Source of the DNA: Pseudomonas sp. FP2335
GTDB taxonomy: Bacteria > Pseudomonadota > Gammaproteobacteria > Pseudomonadales > Pseudomonadaceae
Length of the DNA: 64,000 nt
Reading direction: 5' to 3'
Assembly: GCF_030687535.1 (NCBI RefSeq)
Contig: NZ_CP117437.1
Span: 310,001 to 374,000 of the forward strand
Position numbers and translations under genes: made by a program. The notes under the pieces were generated by a model. The model made no database searches. It was not told where the DNA came from and saw only the letters and a program-made list of their open reading frames with translations. Each line of letters starts with the position of its first letter. Position 1 is the stretch's first letter. This document shows positions 1 through 8,930 of the stretch, in pieces.

Positions 1-218
1 TCGAAACGTGCGAGCACGGCGCTGACTGTGGCTTGGTCAATGATGTCGGCCTGGACGAACTCATAGCGGCTGTTGGTGGCAATACTGGTCAATGATTCCA
101 GATTGCCAGCGTACGTCAGCTTGTCCAGGTTGAGCACTTCGTGCTCGGTGTGTTGAATCAGGTGGCGGATCAGGGCGGAGCCAATAAAACCCGCTCCGCC
201 GGTGATGAGAATGCGCAT
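1..218 (-). CDS. rfbB: dTDP-glucose 4,6-dehydratase, N-terminal part (partial)
   Basis: Only the first 72 or so codons lie in the window; the gene continues past the left edge. The start is ATG at 216-218. The product opens [19 protein letters not shown], an NAD-binding Rossmann motif of the extended SDR family. It continues with [14 protein letters not shown], which is typical of RmlB/RfbB and distinguishes it from GalE. RmlB removes water from dTDP-glucose in dTDP-rhamnose or related sugar synthesis for O-antigen or exopolysaccharide. The catalytic Tyr-Lys part is outside the window, so a related dTDP- or UDP-sugar epimerase/dehydratase cannot be excluded. No strong Shine-Dalgarno is seen. 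Confidence 0.8.
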   Translation of the reverse strand, partial: MRILITGGAGFIGSALIRHLIQHTEHEVLNLDKLTYAGNLESLTSIATNSRYEFVQADIIDQATVSAVLARF

Positions 219-369
219 GTCGGAGGGCCTTTTTCTAAGACGGGTGTTTTGCGAATGGAGCATAGCTTGAGTTGTGGAGCCGGGCGGCGCAAGCACGGTA
301 TGCGCAGGGGGTTGCCTAAACCCCCCGAACAGTGGCGAGATACACGTCTAAAAAATAGAGGATGCCCCC

Positions 370-3270
370 ATGCTGCTCGCCACGTTGATTCACCGCGCCA
401 GTCTACCCTGCCCGCAAGTGGGCCTCGACCAGGCGGCACAATTACTTGAGCAGCATTACGGGCTAACTGGCACCTTGCAATCACTGGGCAGCCAACAAGA
501 CCTCAATTACAAGGTCGACAGCGCCCGTGGCCGGTTCGTTCTGAAAATCTGCCGGGGCGACTACGCCGCTGTGGAGTTGCAGGCCCAGCATGCCGCACTC
601 AACAGCCTGCACGCCGTACGCGTACCACAGGTGATAAAGGCGCTCAATGGCGAAGAGTTGCTGACCATCACCCACGCCGGGCAAACCCTGCACCTGCGCG
701 TGCTGGACTACATCGATGGCCAGCCGCTGACCCATCTGCCGCACCTGGGCCGCGAGGTGATCGCAGGCTTCGGCGACCTGTGCGGGCGCATGAGCCTGGC
801 CCTGGCGCCGTTCGGGCACCCGGGCCTGGACCGCACGCTGCAATGGGACCCGCGCCACGCGCCTGAGTTGATCACGCACTTGTTGGCAACCCTGGAAAAC
901 CTGCCGTACCGCGCCGAACTGGAGCGGGTCTCCGAGCAGGTCGAGGCGCATATCCGGCCGCTGGCGGAGCACCTGCCTTGGCAGGCCGTGCACATGGACA
1001 TCACCGACGACAATGTGGTCTGGCAGCGTGACGCCCAGCGGCATTGGCGGGTTGAGGGCGTGATTGATTTCGGTGATCTGGTGCACACCTGGCGCATTGC
1101 CGACCTGTCGGTGACCTGCGCGGCGCTGCTGCATCACGCCGAGGGCGACCCCTTTGCGATCTTGCCGGCAGTGCAGGCGTTTCATGCGGTTACGCCGCTG
1201 CGCCGTGAAGAGTTGCAGGCGCTATGGCCGCTGATCGTGGCGCGGGCGGCGGTGCTGGTACTGAGCAGTGAGCAGCAACAGCGGCTGGACCCGGATAACG
1301 CTTACCTGCTGAAGAACGCTGAACATGAGTGGGAAATTTTCCACGTGGCAACGTCGGTGCCGTTCGCGTTGATGGACGCGGCGATCTTGCGCAGCGTCGG
1401 CGAGAACCTGCTGCCGTTTGCCAGCCAGGATTTCGCGCCGTTGTTGCCGGAGCTGGTGGGGCGTGAGTTTGCGTTGATCGACCTGGGCGTGCTCAGCCCG
1501 CATTTCGAGGCGGGCAATTGGGAGCAGCCCGGTATTGATCGCCGGCTGCTGGACGAAGCGGCGGCGGTGCATGGGTTGGCGGCCAGCCGCTACGGCCAAT
1601 ATCGGCTTTCGCGCACCAACCCGGACAGTGCCGCGGAGCCTGAGACATTCGCGCTGCATGTTGAGCTGCATCTGCCCCACGGCACGCTGTTGGAAGCGCC
1701 TTTCGCCGGGACGCTGCATCACGACGCCGACGGTCTTGTGAGTGTGCAGGGCGTCGAGTTGAGCCTGCGGTTGTGGGGGCTGACAACCGGGTTGAAACCG
1801 GGGGCGCTGCTGGTTGAGGGCCAGGTGCTCGGCGAGGTGCATGCGCCGTTGATCGTGCAACTGTGCCGGGCGGACGTTACGCCACCGCTGTTCTGCACGC
1901 CGTCGCGCGCCATGGCCTGGCAGGCCCTGTGCCCGTCGCCAGCGGCGTTGCTGGGGCTGGCCTGTGATGCCGAACCCGAGCTGGACCCCAAGGCATTGCT
2001 GGCCCGACGCGACGCCAGTTTCGCCCGTTCGCAAAAACACTATTACGTCGACCCGCCGCGTATCGAACGCGGCTGGCGCAACCACCTGATCGACATGCAG
2101 GGCCGCTCCTACCTGGACATGCTCAACAACGTCGCGGTCCTCGGCCACGGCCACCCGCGCATGGCGGCGGTGGCGGCGCGGCAGTGGTCGCTGCTCAATA
2201 CCAACTCGCGCTTCCATTACGCGGCGATTGCCGAATTTTCCGAGCGCTTGCTGGCGCTGGCGCCCAAGGGGATGGACCGGGTGTTCCTGGTCAACAGCGG
2301 CACCGAGGCCAATGATTTGGCGATCCGCCTGGCCTGGGCCTACAGCGGCGGGCGCGACATGCTCAGCGTGCTGGAGGCGTATCACGGCTGGTCGGTGGCG
2401 GCGGACGCGGTGTCCACCTCGATTGCCGACAACCCCCAGGCGCTGAGCAGCCGCCCGGATTGGGTGCATCCGGTGACTGCGCCGAACACCTATCGAGGCG
2501 AGTTTCGCGGGCCGGACAGTGCGCCGGACTACGTACGAAGTGTGGAGCACAACCTGGCGAAAATCGCCGCTAATCAGCGCCAGCTGGCGGGTTTCATCTG
2601 CGAGCCGGTGTACGGCAATGCCGGTGGCATCTCGTTGCCCGCGGGGTATTTGCAGCAAGTGTATGGGCTGGTCCGCGCCCAGGGTGGCGTATGCATCGCC
2701 GACGAGGTGCAGGTGGGTTACGGGCGCATGGGCCGCTTCTTCTGGGGCTTTGAAGAGCAGGGCGTGGTGCCGGACATCATCACCATGGCCAAGGGCATGG
2801 GTAACGGCCAGCCGCTGGGCGCGGTGATCACCCGGCGGGAGATTGCCGAGGCGCTGGAGGCCGAGGGGTATTTCTTCTCGTCGTCGGGGGGCAGCCCGGT
2901 GAGTTGCCGGATCGGCATGGCGGTGCTGGATGTGATGGAGGAGGAAAAGCTGTGGGAAAACGCCCAGGTGGTTGGCGGGCATTTCAAGGCACGCCTGGAG
3001 GAATTGATCGAGCGGCATCCACTGGTCGGGGCGGTTCACGGTTCCGGCTTTTATCTGGGGCTGGAGCTGGTTCGCAACCGTCAGACTCTGGAGCCGGCCA
3101 CCGAAGAAACCACGTTGCTGTGTGATCGCCTGCGCGAGCTGGGGATTTTCATGCAGCCAACCGGCGACTATCTGAACATCCTCAAGATCAAACCGCCGAT
3201 GGTCACGTCCAGGCGCAGCGTGGATTTTTTTGTCGACATGCTGTCGAAGGTGCTCGACGAGCAACTGTAG
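370..3270 (+). CDS. Fused APH-type kinase-like / class III aminotransferase
   Basis: This 966-residue protein has three parts. Residues about 25-300 resemble aminoglycoside phosphotransferase/homoserine-kinase-like folds: AVHMDITDDNVVW looks like the catalytic loop and VIDFGD like the metal-binding Asp motif. Residues about 330-530 are a linker region that I do not recognise with confidence. Residues about 550-966 are a PLP-dependent class III aminotransferase, with FLVNSGTEANDLA, IADEVQVGYGRMG and the expected PLP lysine at Lys808 in TMAKGMGNG. The same fusion occurs in bacterial relatives of ethanolamine-phosphate phospho-lyase-type aminotransferases. The substrate cannot be read from the sequence. 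The ATG follows a GAGGAT ribosome site. Agmatine deiminase lies 121 bp downstream on the same strand, suggesting amine or polyamine catabolism. Confidence 0.85.
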   Translation: MLLATLIHRASLPCPQVGLDQAAQLLEQHYGLTGTLQSLGSQQDLNYKVDSARGRFVLKICRGDYAAVELQAQHAALNSLHAVRVPQVIKALNGEELLTITHAGQTLHLRVLDYIDGQPLTHLPHLGREVIAGFGDLCGRMSLALAPFGHPGLDRTLQWDPRHAPELITHLLATLENLPYRAELERVSEQVEAHIRPLAEHLPWQAVHMDITDDNVVWQRDAQRHWRVEGVIDFGDLVHTWRIADLSVTCAALLHHAEGDPFAILPAVQAFHAVTPLRREELQALWPLIVARAAVLVLSSEQQQRLDPDNAYLLKNAEHEWEIFHVATSVPFALMDAAILRSVGENLLPFASQDFAPLLPELVGREFALIDLGVLSPHFEAGNWEQPGIDRRLLDEAAAVHGLAASRYGQYRLSRTNPDSAAEPETFALHVELHLPHGTLLEAPFAGTLHHDADGLVSVQGVELSLRLWGLTTGLKPGALLVEGQVLGEVHAPLIVQLCRADVTPPLFCTPSRAMAWQALCPSPAALLGLACDAEPELDPKALLARRDASFARSQKHYYVDPPRIERGWRNHLIDMQGRSYLDMLNNVAVLGHGHPRMAAVAARQWSLLNTNSRFHYAAIAEFSERLLALAPKGMDRVFLVNSGTEANDLAIRLAWAYSGGRDMLSVLEAYHGWSVAADAVSTSIADNPQALSSRPDWVHPVTAPNTYRGEFRGPDSAPDYVRSVEHNLAKIAANQRQLAGFICEPVYGNAGGISLPAGYLQQVYGLVRAQGGVCIADEVQVGYGRMGRFFWGFEEQGVVPDIITMAKGMGNGQPLGAVITRREIAEALEAEGYFFSSSGGSPVSCRIGMAVLDVMEEEKLWENAQVVGGHFKARLEELIERHPLVGAVHGSGFYLGLELVRNRQTLEPATEETTLLCDRLRELGIFMQPTGDYLNILKIKPPMVTSRRSVDFFVDMLSKVLDEQL

Positions 3271-3391
3271 TTAATCGATTGTTATCGGTTATTTCTTGTC
3301 ATATTTATTGGCTAGCATCATTGCTTGCTTTTAAAGCCGATTTTTATCCGTTATAAAGTCGGCCTTTGCCCCATTCGGAGTCCTGATCGCC

Positions 3392-4498
3392 ATGACCACC
3401 CTGCACAGCACACCTCGCGCCGATGGCTTCTACATGCCTGCCGAATGGGCGCCACAGACCCAGACCTGGATGATCTGGCCCGAGCGCCCGGACAACTGGC
3501 GCCTGGGCGGCAAGCCGGCGCAAGCGGCGCATGTGGCGGTGGCCAAGGCCATTGCGCGTTTTGAACCGGTGACGGTGGCGGTGTCCGCCGGCCAGTACGA
3601 AAACGCCCGTGCGCGCCTGGATGTGCCGAATATCCGTGTGGTGGAAATGTCCAGCGACGACGCCTGGGTGCGTGACACCGGGCCGACCTTCGTGATCAAC
3701 GACAGCGGCGAAGTGCGCGGTGTGAACTGGGACTTCAACGCCTGGGGCGGCTTTGATGGTGGCCTGTACGCGCCGTGGAACCGCGATTCGCAAGTGGGCG
3801 GCAAGATCCTCGAGATTGAACGCGCGCCGCGCTACCGCACCGAGGGTTTTGTGTTGGAAGGCGGTTCGATTCACGTCGACGGCGAAGGCACGTTGATCAC
3901 CACCGAAGAGTGCCTGCTCAACCGCAATCGCAACCCACATCTGGATCGCACGGCAATCGAAGCGGTGCTCAGCGCCAACCTGGCTGTGGATAAGATCATC
4001 TGGTTGCCGGATGGCCTGTTCAACGATGAAACCGACGGCCATGTGGATAACTTCTGCTGCTACGTGCGCCCTGGCGAAGTGCTGCTGGCCTGGACCGACG
4101 ACCCGCAAGACCCCAACTACGCGCGCTGCCACGCCGCCCTGGACGTGCTGCAAAGCAGCACCGACGCCAAGGGCCGCCCGTTCACAGTGCACAAAATGCC
4201 GATCCCGGGGCCGTTGTACGCCACCGAGGAAGAGTGCGCCGGTGTCGACCCGGTGGACGGTTCGCAGGAACGTAATCCGAGCGTGCGCCTGGCCGGTTCC
4301 TACGTGAACTTCCTGATCGTCAACGGCGGCATCATCGCGCCAAGTTTTGACGACCCACTGGACGGCCAGGCCAGGGTCATCCTGCAGAACCTGTTCCCAC
4401 AGCATGAAGTGGTGATGGTGCCGGGCCGCGAACTGTTACTGGGCGGCGGGAATATTCATTGCCTTACCCAACAGCAGCCGGCTCCACAGAAAAACTGA
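3392..4498 (+). CDS. aguA: Agmatine deiminase
   Basis: The 368-residue product is the usual length of the Pseudomonas AguA family. It hydrolyses agmatine to N-carbamoylputrescine and ammonia in the arginine decarboxylase route to putrescine. Visible landmarks are the [10 protein letters not shown] segment, [11 protein letters not shown] with the family His/Asp residues, and the C-terminal [13 protein letters not shown] carrying the nucleophile Cys357. The ATG is preceded by CGGAG at good spacing. The gene is monocistronic or follows the fused aminotransferase, and a strong terminator lies 62 bp after the stop. No aguB (N-carbamoylputrescine amidase) is present nearby. Confidence 0.95.
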   Translation: MTTLHSTPRADGFYMPAEWAPQTQTWMIWPERPDNWRLGGKPAQAAHVAVAKAIARFEPVTVAVSAGQYENARARLDVPNIRVVEMSSDDAWVRDTGPTFVINDSGEVRGVNWDFNAWGGFDGGLYAPWNRDSQVGGKILEIERAPRYRTEGFVLEGGSIHVDGEGTLITTEECLLNRNRNPHLDRTAIEAVLSANLAVDKIIWLPDGLFNDETDGHVDNFCCYVRPGEVLLAWTDDPQDPNYARCHAALDVLQSSTDAKGRPFTVHKMPIPGPLYATEEECAGVDPVDGSQERNPSVRLAGSYVNFLIVNGGIIAPSFDDPLDGQARVILQNLFPQHEVVMVPGRELLLGGGNIHCLTQQQPAPQKN

Positions 4499-4560
4499 GT
4501 GCAGTTGTAACAGCAGCGTGACGGTGACTGGCGCCCCAACGCTGCCATCACCCACAGCAA

Positions 4561-4592
4561 GCCCGCGGCCCAGCAAGGCCGCGGGCTTTTTT
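4561..4592 (+). terminator. Rho-independent terminator of aguA
   Basis: A perfect 10-bp GC stem (GCCCGCGGCC / GGCCGCGGGC) with a 6-base loop is followed by six T residues. Confidence 0.9.
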
Positions 4593-4732
4593 GTGTGCGC
4601 CTGGCGATAAAACGCCGACATTGGCATAGCTCTTGTATCGCTGTTGCGACAGTGATCCAGGTTTATGGCTGTGCAGTTCTGTCATAAACCTTGAGTAAGT
4701 TGGCCGCTCACGCAGTAGGAGAGAGCGCTGAA

Positions 4733-4945
4733 ATGAGTCCTCAAATCAACCTGATGTACACGCGCACGTTTCACCCTATGCGGGTTGACGGCGACGCGAT
4801 CCAAGCACTGGGGCTCTGGTTGAAGGAAAACGGCTCACGGAAGAGCAGGCTGCCGGATTTGCGCAGCATGATGAGCCAACGGTATCCGGTGGGGCTGTTC
4901 AGTGAAGATGAAGTGCACGCGTTGTGTGATTTGCTGAAAAATTAA
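4733..4945 (+). CDS. Small hypothetical protein (70 aa)
   Basis: This small cytoplasmic protein has no recognised domain. It opens MSPQINLMYTRTFHPM and ends in an acidic, helical stretch (FSEDEVHALCDLLKN). I chose ATG 4733 because AGGAG at 4717-4721 sits 11 bases upstream. An in-frame TTG at 4691 would add 14 residues but has no ribosome site. There is no signal peptide or membrane segment. The gene lies alone between the aguA terminator and a REP pair. The function is unknown. Confidence 0.65.
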   Translation: MSPQINLMYTRTFHPMRVDGDAIQALGLWLKENGSRKSRLPDLRSMMSQRYPVGLFSEDEVHALCDLLKN

Positions 4946-4965
4946 AAGAACACTGCATTCAAAAA

Positions 4966-5059
4966 AATGTGGGAGCGGGCTTGCTCGCGAATACGGTGAA
5001 TCAGTCAATACATCTGGTGACTGGCACTCCGTATTCGCGAGCAAGCCCGCTCCCACATT
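4966..5059. repeat. REP doublet (inverted pair)
   Basis: Two inverted arms of about 31 bases contain the Pseudomonas REP core GTGGGAGCGGGCTTGCTCGC. They flank a spacer of about 32 bases and together form a REPIN-like structure. The element lies between convergent 3' ends (4945 and 5076), so it may also act as a bidirectional terminator. Confidence 0.85.
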
Positions 5060-5075
5060 GGGATGGTGTTCTGTC

Positions 5076-7151
5076 TTAGAAGCTGTAGGTGCCGGTTACG
5101 ACCAGGCTACGCGGCTCCCCCGGCTGGATCTGCGCCACACTCGTCGCCGAGGCGTAGTAGGTCTTGTCGGCGATGTTGTTCAGCGCTGCACGCACATCCC
5201 ATTCCTTCTGACGGAACCCGGCCAGCGCATCCCAGCGGCCATATCCCGGTAGGACCACGGTGTTCAAGCTGTCGGCATAACGATCGCCCACCAGGGTCAA
5301 GCCGGTTTCCGCGTACCAGCCCATTTCCGGTTTCCAGGTGATGAACAGGCTGCCATTGCGCTTGGCCACGTCGCTGACCCGCTTGCCTTCGAAGCCGTTG
5401 TTGTCCTTCACGACCGTGGCGTCCTGCAGGCCGATACCACCGCGCACGTACCAGTTGCCGACGATCTTGCCGCTGGCGGTCAGTTCCACGCCGCGCGAGC
5501 GTTGCAGGCCGCTGAGCAGGGTGATGGAGCGGTCCTGCGGGTCGGCGGTGCGGCGGTTGTAGAGTTCCAGTTCGTATACCGCCAGGGTGGTGCTCAGGCG
5601 GTCGTCGAACCAGTCGCTTTTGACGCCGATTTCTTTTTGCTTGGTCAGCTCGGGGCTCAGGTCGTTGACGCTGCCTGCGGCATTCGGGGTGATGCCGATC
5701 ACGCCGCCGCCCGCTGGCGAGAAGGTCTTGCTCCACGAGGCGTAGAACGAGTGGTTTTCCAGCGGCGTCCAGACCAGGCCGAAACGCGGGCTGGTGCTGT
5801 GGCTTTCGACAGCCTGCTGGCGGTTGAGCAGCTTGTTCTTGGAGTCCACTTCAAACCGGTCGTAGCGCAGGCCGGCGAGCACTTGCCATTGATCGTTCAG
5901 GCGCAGTTGGTCCTGCACGTAGACGGCGCGGCTTTCGACTTCGGTGTGGGCGTTGCTCCACACGTTCATTCGCCCGGTGTGGCGCTGGTTGCGATTGGGC
6001 TGGTTGAGGTCGAGGCTTGGCACGGTGCGACTGACCGCCGCGGTGTACAGCTTCGGGTCCCGGCGCTGGTTGCCCAGTTCAAGGCCTGTCAGCAAGCGGT
6101 GTTCCAGGCCGTAGGTGCTGAAGCCACCTTCCAGTTCGACGTTGTTGAAGACGTTGCGGGTGGTCAGGTCCTGCTGCCAGCGCTGGCGCGTGACGCTGTT
6201 GGTCGCCGGAACGTAGGCAGTTTGATAGGTGTTGTCGAAATCGCTGTCGAGCTTGAACACGCCCAGGGTCTGGCGCAGCTGCCAGTTGTCGTTGAGTTCA
6301 TAGCTCAGCTTGGAGCGCAGCGACTGGGACTTGTCGTCGATGTAGTCGCGGCTGTCGCCGTAGGTGGTGCTGCGGCTCACATCGGCCGGGCGGCCGTTGA
6401 CGCCGGGAATGCCGCGATCCGGTGTGCGGTTGTAGCGGCTGTATTCGTATTGCACCAGCCAGTTCAGGTCCGGCGTGAGCTGCCAGCTCATGGACGGCGC
6501 AAACAGTTGGCGGTTGCCACTGACACCGTCGCGAAAACTGTTGTTGTCCTGGTTGCCCATGTTCAGGCGCAGGCTGATGTTATCGCTGGGGTCGGTGCTC
6601 AGGTCGGCATACAGACTGCGCAGGTCGTTGCTGCCGCCCTGGGCTTCGATGCTGGACTTGTGCCCGGCGATCGGCAGCTTGCTCACACGGTTGACGATCC
6701 CTCCCTGACCGCCTCGCCCGTAGAGTACGGCCGCCGGGCCCTTGAGCACTTCGATGCGCTCGATGTTGTGCAGGTCGCGTACATATTGGCTGTCGTCGCG
6801 AATGCCATCGAGGTAGAAATCGTTGCTCGCGTCGAAACCGCGAATGCGCAGGCTGTCGAAGCGTGTGTCGGCGCCGCTGCTGACGTTGGGGATACCGCTC
6901 AAGGCCTGGCCCAAGTCGTTGGTGCCGTAGGAGCGCAGGCTTTCAGTCTTTACCGAGTCGATGGCTTGGGGCACATACCGCACCGGGGTGGCAGTGCGTG
7001 TGGCGGTGCTGGTTTGCTTGATGCGCGGGTCGTCTTCATCCGATTCGGCGCTGATCGAGGTGGCAGGCAAGGTGGTGGTGGCACAGGCAAAACCGGCAGA
7101 CAGCAAGACGGAAAGCCCAAGGGTGATGGGCGACAGGCGTGGGGCAGGCAT
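5076..7151 (-). CDS. TonB-dependent siderophore receptor
   Basis: This 691-residue outer-membrane receptor takes up ferric siderophores using TonB energy. A signal peptide (about residues 1-24, ending FACA) is followed by a plug domain with IRGFDASNDFYLDGIRD and the conserved EVLKGPAAVLYGRGGQGG. A 22-strand barrel follows and ends in the terminal aromatic residue (VTGTYSF). The plug looks like the catecholate receptor group (Fiu/PiuA-like). There is no N-terminal signalling extension, so it is probably not a FecIR-type transducer. The start is ATG 7149-7151 without a strong ribosome site. A Fur-like site lies about 45 bp upstream. The exact siderophore is unknown. Confidence 0.9.
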   Translation of the reverse strand: MPAPRLSPITLGLSVLLSAGFACATTTLPATSISAESDEDDPRIKQTSTATRTATPVRYVPQAIDSVKTESLRSYGTNDLGQALSGIPNVSSGADTRFDSLRIRGFDASNDFYLDGIRDDSQYVRDLHNIERIEVLKGPAAVLYGRGGQGGIVNRVSKLPIAGHKSSIEAQGGSNDLRSLYADLSTDPSDNISLRLNMGNQDNNSFRDGVSGNRQLFAPSMSWQLTPDLNWLVQYEYSRYNRTPDRGIPGVNGRPADVSRSTTYGDSRDYIDDKSQSLRSKLSYELNDNWQLRQTLGVFKLDSDFDNTYQTAYVPATNSVTRQRWQQDLTTRNVFNNVELEGGFSTYGLEHRLLTGLELGNQRRDPKLYTAAVSRTVPSLDLNQPNRNQRHTGRMNVWSNAHTEVESRAVYVQDQLRLNDQWQVLAGLRYDRFEVDSKNKLLNRQQAVESHSTSPRFGLVWTPLENHSFYASWSKTFSPAGGGVIGITPNAAGSVNDLSPELTKQKEIGVKSDWFDDRLSTTLAVYELELYNRRTADPQDRSITLLSGLQRSRGVELTASGKIVGNWYVRGGIGLQDATVVKDNNGFEGKRVSDVAKRNGSLFITWKPEMGWYAETGLTLVGDRYADSLNTVVLPGYGRWDALAGFRQKEWDVRAALNNIADKTYYASATSVAQIQPGEPRSLVVTGTYSF

Positions 7152-7191
7152 GGGGGAAATGTATCCGGATTATTGGGGAGGAAAACTGCGC

Positions 7192-7210
7192 GTTAATGGT
7201 AATGCTTTGC
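7192..7210 (-). promoter_or_regulatory. Fur-box-like operator
   Basis: The 19 bases GTTAATGGTAATGCTTTGC match 13 of 19 positions of the classical Fur consensus of three GATAAT hexamers. The site lies just upstream of the siderophore receptor start, where iron repression is expected. Assignment is by hand alignment only. Confidence 0.5.
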
Positions 7211-7364
7211 ATTTGCGCGCGTTATCCAATACCAAATGTATAGACTTCGAAATATGTTACGAAATGTGTGTTTTTCGTCGTTGGAAGGGTTTTTTGGTCG
7301 TTTTCAGAAAGGCTGTAGGCCTTTGCTTAGAATTTTTTCGCCTAAATACAGACGATTCGCGAAA

Positions 7365-7394
7365 TTGACACATAGTTCCGGGCGCGACTAGGAT
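7365..7394 (+). promoter_or_regulatory. Sigma-70-type promoter
   Basis: A perfect -35 TTGACA at 7365-7370 is followed after 18 bases by TAGGAT at 7389-7394. It would start a transcript near 7401 that runs into the terminator at 7443-7481 and, on read-through, into the OprD-family porin gene. Confidence 0.55.
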
Positions 7395-7400
7395 TGCGTC

Positions 7401-7481
7401 CAACGCCTGTGGCTAACAGCCATGACTCCTCCAATAAAAAAAGGCCCGCGGCAGACTCGTCGTCCGCGGGCCTTCTTTTTT
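7401..7481 (+). ncRNA. Candidate small RNA or attenuated leader upstream of oprD-type gene
   Basis: A good promoter lies immediately upstream, and a strong terminator ends the segment after about 80 nt without an ORF. The region between holds an unpaired-looking CTCCTCC stretch that could pair with Shine-Dalgarno sequences, then an A-rich run before the terminator hairpin, as in many Hfq-type small RNAs. It could equally be a leader that attenuates the porin gene starting at 7562. I do not recognise it as a named Pseudomonas RNA. Confidence 0.4.
7443..7481 (+). terminator. Strong terminator between divergent genes
   Basis: A perfect 9-bp stem GGCCCGCGG / CCGCGGGCC with a 12-base loop is followed by TTCTTTTTT. 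The A-run on the other side would let it work on the minus strand as well. It sits between divergent genes, so it must end a transcript that starts inside this intergenic region. Confidence 0.85.
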
Positions 7482-7561
7482 CCGGGAAAAGTCGACGCCA
7501 GAAAGCAATACGGAGCCTGGTGTCATAGCGCGTACTCAACCAGTAATAAGGAATATAAGAA

Positions 7562-8857
7562 ATGTTGAAGCAACGGATGAGTCTGATCGCTCTGGGGATT
7601 TTGAGCGCATCGACAGCAATGGCTAACGATCAAGCGGAATCGAAGGGTTTCGTTGAAGACAGCCACCTGAACATCGCTGCACGTAACGCGTACATCAGCC
7701 GTGACTACAAAGACCACAACCAGGACAAAGCGGAATGGGGCCAAGGCTTCATCGGCAAGTTCGAGTCCGGTTTCACCCAAGGCACCGTCGGTGTGGGTGT
7801 GGACGTGCTGGGCCAATACGCTATCCGTCTGGACGGTGGTAAAGGTCGCAGCGGCGGTGGCGGTATCGACTTCTTCAAGCAAGGCGACAGCGGCTCGGCC
7901 GCCAATGACCTGGCCAAAGGCGGCGCAGCGGTCAAGGCACGTATCTCCAACACCGTGTTGAAATACGGTCAGCAGCTGCCGAACGTACCGGTCCTGGCCT
8001 ACGACAGTGGCCGTCTGTTGGCGGAAACCTACGAGGGCACCTCGATTGTTTCCAAGGAAATCGCCGGTCTGCAACTGGACGCTGGTCACTTCACCAAGCA
8101 AGGTCGCAAGAGCGCCGAAGGCAGCGACAGCGGTCACCTGAAGAGCATCGACTACGTCGGCGGTAGCTACAAGTTCACCGAAAGCCTGTCGGCCGCGCTG
8201 TACGCTTCCGATATGCAGGACGTGCTGAAGAAGCAATACGTCAACGTCAACTACGTGCTGGCCCTGCCAGAAAAGCAATCGTTGACCTTTGACTTCAACG
8301 GCTACAAAACCAAGCTGGACAAAGATTTCGCCCAGCTGACCCAAGGCGACCAAGACGCCCGCGACAACAAAATCTGGAGCCTGGCCGCCACTTGGGCTGT
8401 TGGCGCACACAGCTTCACCCTCGCTCATCAGCGCAGCACCGGCGACACCGGCTACCTGTACAGCGGCTACCACCAGGACAACAAGAACAGCGGCATCGGC
8501 GACGGTGGCAACACCATCCTGCTGGCCAACTCCTACTGGTCTGACTTCAACGGCAAGGACGAGCGTTCCTGGCAGGTTGGCTACGGCCTGGACTTCAGCG
8601 CCTACGGCGTGCCTGGCCTGAGCTACAACGTGGCGTACGTGCGCGGCACCAACATCGACGACGGTTCCAACCGCGGCAATGGCACCGAGCGGGAGATCTT
8701 CAACCAGTTCAAATACGTGGTTCAGAGCGGCCCGGCCAAAGACCTGAGCCTGCGCGCTCGCGCCTCGTGGCTGCGCGTTTCGAACAACGCCAGCAACTAC
8801 AACATTGGCGGTAACGAACTGCGTCTGTTCGCTGACTACCCGATCAACGTTTTCTAA
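7562..8857 (+). CDS. OprD-family outer membrane porin
   Basis: The 431-residue protein has a signal peptide ending in STAMA (about residue 21), then GFVEDSHLNIAARNAYISRD, the typical N-terminal strand of OprD/Occ substrate-specific channels. An 18-strand barrel follows and ends in NVF. Members of this family take up basic amino acids, peptides or carboxylates through the outer membrane. The subfamily cannot be fixed by eye. AAGGAA about 8 bases before the ATG is the likely ribosome site. The gene has its own terminator, and a promoter-terminator pair lies in its 5' region, so expression may involve attenuation. Confidence 0.92.
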   Translation: MLKQRMSLIALGILSASTAMANDQAESKGFVEDSHLNIAARNAYISRDYKDHNQDKAEWGQGFIGKFESGFTQGTVGVGVDVLGQYAIRLDGGKGRSGGGGIDFFKQGDSGSAANDLAKGGAAVKARISNTVLKYGQQLPNVPVLAYDSGRLLAETYEGTSIVSKEIAGLQLDAGHFTKQGRKSAEGSDSGHLKSIDYVGGSYKFTESLSAALYASDMQDVLKKQYVNVNYVLALPEKQSLTFDFNGYKTKLDKDFAQLTQGDQDARDNKIWSLAATWAVGAHSFTLAHQRSTGDTGYLYSGYHQDNKNSGIGDGGNTILLANSYWSDFNGKDERSWQVGYGLDFSAYGVPGLSYNVAYVRGTNIDDGSNRGNGTEREIFNQFKYVVQSGPAKDLSLRARASWLRVSNNASNYNIGGNELRLFADYPINVF

Positions 8858-8894
8858 GTGATCGTGTGTAGCGCCTGATTCAAGGCGATAAAAA

Positions 8895-8920
8895 ACCCCG
8901 ACTGGTTCGGGGTTTTTTTA
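8895..8920 (+). terminator. Terminator of the porin gene
   Basis: A hairpin ACCCCG / CGGGGT with a 7-base loop is followed by a T run. The A run on the left side may let it serve the convergent M48 peptidase gene too. Confidence 0.85.
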
Positions 8921-8930
8921 TGCCGCCGGA

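Noticed and set aside
306..326. GGGGG/CCCCC hairpin before the fused aminotransferase
   Set aside because: A short stem with a small loop and no T run; it could be a leader structure, but there is no further support.
1222..3264. 680-codon minus-strand frame inside the fused aminotransferase gene
   Set aside because: It is antisense to a well-supported gene in GC-rich DNA, and the product is His/Arg/Gln-rich without any motif.
5502..7196. 564-codon plus-strand frame opposite the siderophore receptor
   Set aside because: It is an antisense shadow; the composition (Val/Ala/Gln-rich) is typical of GC-driven open frames.
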